This document shows positions 60,724-64,000 of a stretch of 64,000 nt of DNA, one piece after another. Each line of letters opens with the position of its first letter. Position 1 is the stretch's first letter. Both the position numbers and the translations under genes were made by a program. The notes below the pieces were generated by a model. That model saw only the letters and a program-made list of their open reading frames with translations. It ran no database searches and was not told where the DNA came from. The DNA is from Propioniciclava coleopterorum (GTDB lineage Bacteria > Actinomycetota > Actinomycetes > Propionibacteriales > Propionibacteriaceae): contig NZ_CP049865.1 of assembly GCF_011393335.1 (NCBI RefSeq), forward strand, positions 1,506,722-1,570,721, in the 5' to 3' direction.

Positions 60724-62165
60724 CCACCACGGTCGGGATGCTGCTGGACGACGTCCACACCCGCGCCTGGGACCTGTGTGCGGAACTCGAGGACCGGCGT
60801 GCCGAGAATCGCTACGGCGAGCGCGGCCTGGAGGTTCTGGCGGTATGGCCCAGGTTGGCGACCGCAGCTCTCCGCGTCCTGGACGCGGTGCCACTGGAAC
60901 CGGCATGGCTGGACGACATGGGGTCCGTCCGGTTGGTGTTGGGCCAAGTCGGGCGAGGGGTGCTCGAGGCCACGGCCGACAACGGTTCCGCAGCAGCGTC
61001 CCTGAAGCCCGATCCAGCGGTGGGCGAGCTGGCGCTCCGATTGGGGCTGATCGCGGACCTGCTGGTTGGCGAGAAACCGGCGCGCACCGATGTGGACCGG
61101 GCTGCTCTGGAGGGCTTACAGGCCAACGTCGTCTCGATCGTTCACGCCGTGGCCACGGTGTCCCTGCCACTCCTGCAGGACCGGGACCATCTGCAGGCGC
61201 CTCGATCGGTGCTGGCTGCTGTCAAGGCCCGCACGGAACGGTTCGCGATGATCCCCGCCGAACGACGGAGCGGCCGATACGAGGACGTGGGCGCGGTCAC
61301 GTCGAAGTCGTTGGACGCTGCGATCTCGACCTGGGTGCACGCCACGGTAGACATCCTGAGCTCGCGCCGGGGGGTGAGCCAGGCGGCCCTCCAGGTCGCC
61401 GCGGGTGACGCCTTGATCCTCACCGCGACGGCAGGAACGGTCTGCGCGGCGGCCCGCCGGCTAGGACTTGTGGACGCAGACCGGGCAGCCGTGGCCACCT
61501 CGGCGCTGGGAGCGGCGCACGCCGCTTGGCGGCGGCCGGCAGCGTGGCCGGAAACGGTCCGACTGGAGGGAGTCCGTGACCCCGAACATGTCCACGCGTC
61601 GCGTCAGCTCCGGAAGCTGGTCACCGACAACCTGCGCCAGGGGCGGGACTGGTTGCCGCCCGAGCGCATGGCTGACCGGTTCGACATGGGGCTACTACTG
61701 GGCACGATGCGCCGCGGCGTTCATGGGGTAGGAAACGTGGCGTTGGCCCACTTCCAAGCTCTCGACACGCTGGTGCGTGGACGCGGCCGACTGTGGATCG
61801 CTGCATCCGCAGTCACCCAAGCGGCTTACCGCGGGCCAACGACCATTGAGGCCGCTCTCCGTCACGGTTGGGTCCAGATGCCGCTAGGCGAGCCCGCCGG
61901 TCGTGCACTCCATGCCGACGCGAAACACGCCCTCGACATGACCACGATGGCCCTTGCTGCTCTGGACCGCACCGCAGCCTCTGTCACCACCCGTCAGTCC
62001 GACGGTGGGCTGCGGTGGGACCGCGCCCGGATCGTGGCAGTCGAGACGACGGACCAGCCCGTCCTGTTCGAGACCGTTCGTTCCTCGCCCTTGGCCGGCT
62101 TCCGGGCCGAACAGCGGAACCCGATCCAGCTCGGCGGCCGTCCCGCGCCGGGACCGCGACGGTGA
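60720..62165 (+). CDS. unknown helical protein, element gene 2
   Basis: 481 residues, ATG 60720 overlapping the previous stop. Not recognised. Long helical protein with no signal or membrane helices; blocks such as VAVWPRLATAALRVLDAVP (near the N-terminus), SRQLRKLVTDNLRQGRDWLP and LHADAKHALDMTTMALAAL. Stop overlaps the primase-like start (GTGA). Likely an accessory, element-borne gene by position; no function assigned. Confidence 0.6.
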   Translation: MTTTVGMLLDDVHTRAWDLCAELEDRRAENRYGERGLEVLAVWPRLATAALRVLDAVPLEPAWLDDMGSVRLVLGQVGRGVLEATADNGSAAASLKPDPAVGELALRLGLIADLLVGEKPARTDVDRAALEGLQANVVSIVHAVATVSLPLLQDRDHLQAPRSVLAAVKARTERFAMIPAERRSGRYEDVGAVTSKSLDAAISTWVHATVDILSSRRGVSQAALQVAAGDALILTATAGTVCAAARRLGLVDADRAAVATSALGAAHAAWRRPAAWPETVRLEGVRDPEHVHASRQLRKLVTDNLRQGRDWLPPERMADRFDMGLLLGTMRRGVHGVGNVALAHFQALDTLVRGRGRLWIAASAVTQAAYRGPTTIEAALRHGWVQMPLGEPAGRALHADAKHALDMTTMALAALDRTAASVTTRQSDGGLRWDRARIVAVETTDQPVLFETVRSSPLAGFRAEQRNPIQLGGRPAPGPRR

Positions 62166-64000
62166 CCCCTGCCATCCCCCCGCCGCGCAGCGACGCTCCG
62201 CGCGGGGAGGTCGACGCTTGGGTGTTGACTGGTCGGATCAGCCCGCGACGCGTGGTGCGCTCCGCAGGGGTGGATGGCGATGGTCAGCCGCTCAACAGCT
62301 ACCCGCTGGTCCATCCCATCGCAGGGGCACGACCCCGGACGCCGTGGGCCGTGCACCTCGCCGACGCGACCGGTCGCTATCGACTGTTGTGCGTCGATTT
62401 GGACGCTAACGGTTCGTCCGAGGCCGCCGCCGCGGACGCCACTCAGTTCGGCGAGCTGGTGTCCGAACTGGGGATCGAGCACCTGGTGTGCGCGTCCGGA
62501 CCCACGGGCGGCCGGCACGTGTGGATCGGACTGCGCGACGCACTGGACGCCGAGGCGGTCCGCGCCCTGGCGTACCTGCTGAAGGCCTGGCTGCCCTCCC
62601 TCGATGTCGCACCGCTGACCAACCCGACTTCGGGATGCGCGCGCCCCCCGGGTGCACCGCATCGCCTCGGGGGTAACTCGCAAGTGATCGCCGGATCGGT
62701 GGCGGTGCTCACCGAACCCACCGTCACCACAGGCCAGATCCACGCGCTGATGAGCCGGGTCGCCGACCACGTCCATGCAGTCGAGCCGGCGACCCAGCCG
62801 ACGCGATCCCGTCCCGTTGCGGTGGTGGACGGAATGCCGTTCCTGCCCGGGACCAAGCGGGCCCTCTCAGCGTCCTGCCGAGGGCTGCTGGAGGCGACCC
62901 CGACCGGAGACCTGTCAACCGTGCTGTGGCGGGTGCTCTGCGGCGCAGCGGCGGCCCGCTGGCGGTTCAGGGACGTCTTGGCGCTCGCCGACGCGCCAGG
63001 GCTCGAGCACGCCCGCACCCTCCGCGCGGGGGCAACCCGGATGCCACGCCCGACACGCGGGCCAGCGTCCCCAACGGCGATGCTGCGCCGCCAGTGGACC
63101 CGCGCCGTCCAGGCAGTCGCCCAACTCGGCCCCGGCCAAGCCATTGAGGGCACCGATAAGGGCTTCGACACCCGCGCTGAGGTCGTCACAGAACTCGTCC
63201 GCACCGTGCAGCGTCGAGCGGACGCCACTGCCGGTCGGTGGGGCCGCTCCCGAGCGTGCCACGCGCAGCGGCGCGTCCTGGATGCGCTGTGCCTGTTCCA
63301 CCTCCAAGGCGTCCGTCCCGACGAGGTCGAGGCCGACATCCGCCGCCTGGCAATGACCTGCGGCCTCGACCGCGAGACCGCCCGGCGATCCCTGCTCGCG
63401 CTGACGACCGACGGCTGGATCACCCGAACCCAGTCCGCCGCCGGGCGCCGCGGTGCTCGCTGGTCCATCGACCCGGGCGGCGCCGTCCACAGCCGCATCA
63501 GCGAGCTGCTGTCACAAGCGGACCCGCGCCCCGCTGGCACCGGCTCCGCCCTGCGCTCCGCGCTCCTCAACCAGCTCGCGGACCGGCTGAACGACAACGC
63601 ACACGATGCCTTCGCCACCAACGGTGGCCTGGGCCCCGACGCCGGCACCCTCTACGGACGCTTGAGGGAACCGATGGACGCCGCGGAGTGCTCCTACCTT
63701 CTGGGGTGGTCAATCGACAAGACGACCATCATGCTTGATCGGTTGAATTCGGTCGGCCTGGTTGAGTGGCGCGAGCGATGCTGGCGGCGCGTTGACACCG
63801 CGCAGATTGACCAAGTCGCGATCGCCCTGGGAACCAACGGAGTAGGGCAGCGACGAGCCGACCTCTACGCCGTCGAGCGGACCCTGTGGGCTTGGTGGTG
63901 CACCGAAGTCGAGCAGCTGCGCACGGTGCGGTCTCAGCGTGGCTCCCAACGCGTCCGACAAGCGCGTTCATGGCCTCCCCACCCCCGACGTCACAACGGA
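62162..64000 (+). CDS. primase-polymerase-like replication protein, 3' end beyond window
   Basis: At least 613 residues, open to the window edge (no stop seen). GTG 62162 overlaps the previous stop. The N-terminal region matches the archaeo-eukaryotic primase/PrimPol pattern of mobile-element replication proteins: RLLCVDLDANG (Asp 79 and 81, metal motif), ASGPTGGRHVWIG (112-124, motif II-like), then NPTSGCARPPGAPHR. Further on is a winged-helix region (RRLAMTCGLDRETARRSLLA) that would bind the element origin. This identifies the locus as an integrated mobile element. Codon use is slightly more AT-rich than in the core. Confidence 0.72.
   Translation, partial: MTPAIPPPRSDAPRGEVDAWVLTGRISPRRVVRSAGVDGDGQPLNSYPLVHPIAGARPRTPWAVHLADATGRYRLLCVDLDANGSSEAAAADATQFGELVSELGIEHLVCASGPTGGRHVWIGLRDALDAEAVRALAYLLKAWLPSLDVAPLTNPTSGCARPPGAPHRLGGNSQVIAGSVAVLTEPTVTTGQIHALMSRVADHVHAVEPATQPTRSRPVAVVDGMPFLPGTKRALSASCRGLLEATPTGDLSTVLWRVLCGAAAARWRFRDVLALADAPGLEHARTLRAGATRMPRPTRGPASPTAMLRRQWTRAVQAVAQLGPGQAIEGTDKGFDTRAEVVTELVRTVQRRADATAGRWGRSRACHAQRRVLDALCLFHLQGVRPDEVEADIRRLAMTCGLDRETARRSLLALTTDGWITRTQSAAGRRGARWSIDPGGAVHSRISELLSQADPRPAGTGSALRSALLNQLADRLNDNAHDAFATNGGLGPDAGTLYGRLREPMDAAECSYLLGWSIDKTTIMLDRLNSVGLVEWRERCWRRVDTAQIDQVAIALGTNGVGQRRADLYAVERTLWAWWCTEVEQLRTVRSQRGSQRVRQARSWPPHPRRHNG

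Overview
This is a 64 kb, very GC-rich chromosomal window from an actinobacterium. The strongest organism clue is the replication-origin block: parB, parA, rsmG, jag, yidC, yidD, rnpA and rpmH on the minus strand, then dnaA, dnaN, recF, a DUF721 gene, gyrB, gyrA, a DUF3566 membrane-protein gene and tRNA-Ile. Gene content (biotin pyruvate carboxylase, class I fumarase, citrate synthase, SURF1 beside a DUF3817-like gene) and many TANNNT-ATG leaderless starts fit an actinobacterium; a Propionibacteriaceae-like genus is my best guess but is inference.

Layout. 1-15.8 kb holds a DUF2252 kinase-like protein (cut by the window edge), a shikimate dehydrogenase-like enzyme, PdxH, a rifampin-phosphotransferase-like PEP-utilising enzyme, a large TPR-like helical protein, an MFS transporter, a TMEM175-type channel protein, pyruvate carboxylase, a PH-domain membrane protein, an unknown membrane protein and a PCMT-type methyltransferase. 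15.9-19.3 kb holds fumarase, a GDPD-like protein, a tiny membrane protein and an ArgA-like acetyltransferase. 19.3-23.3 kb is a divergent regulatory unit. An operon for an Asp-rich membrane protein, a histidine kinase and a response regulator faces a DUF4956-VTC polyphosphate-polymerase-type operon across an intergenic region with a tandem double palindrome. 23.3-38.7 kb holds two GNATs, a sugar ABC uptake operon, an MFS exporter, an alditol-oxidase-like enzyme, a Nat-type ABC exporter, YceI, citrate synthase, a CxxC protein, an aminotransferase, and a Ddl-SURF1-DUF3817 operon. 39-60 kb is the origin block, interrupted by a TetR/FAD-monooxygenase pair at 41.6-43.2 kb. After tRNA-Ile, 60.3-64 kb looks like the start of an integrated element: two unknown proteins and a primase-polymerase-like replication protein that runs off the window.

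A recurring feature is that at least eleven single-base deletions in short G or C runs break nine otherwise intact genes (TPR protein, TMEM175 twice, a small membrane protein, the ABC substrate-binding protein twice, an MFS exporter, an ABC ATPase, DUF3817, rsmG, yidD). In every case adding one base restores a full-length family-typical protein. Because an essential or near-essential housekeeping set is included and every event is a one-base loss, I read these as assembly or sequencing errors. Coordinates for those genes are given end to end.

Main points of interest are the palindromic control region of the two-component/polyphosphate unit, a paired palindromic TetR operator with leaderless promoters on both sides, a shared GTTGA-N4-TCAAC operator in front of two stress-type genes, a repeat-rich insertion in RecF, an extra gene between oriC and dnaN, and the tRNA-adjacent element.
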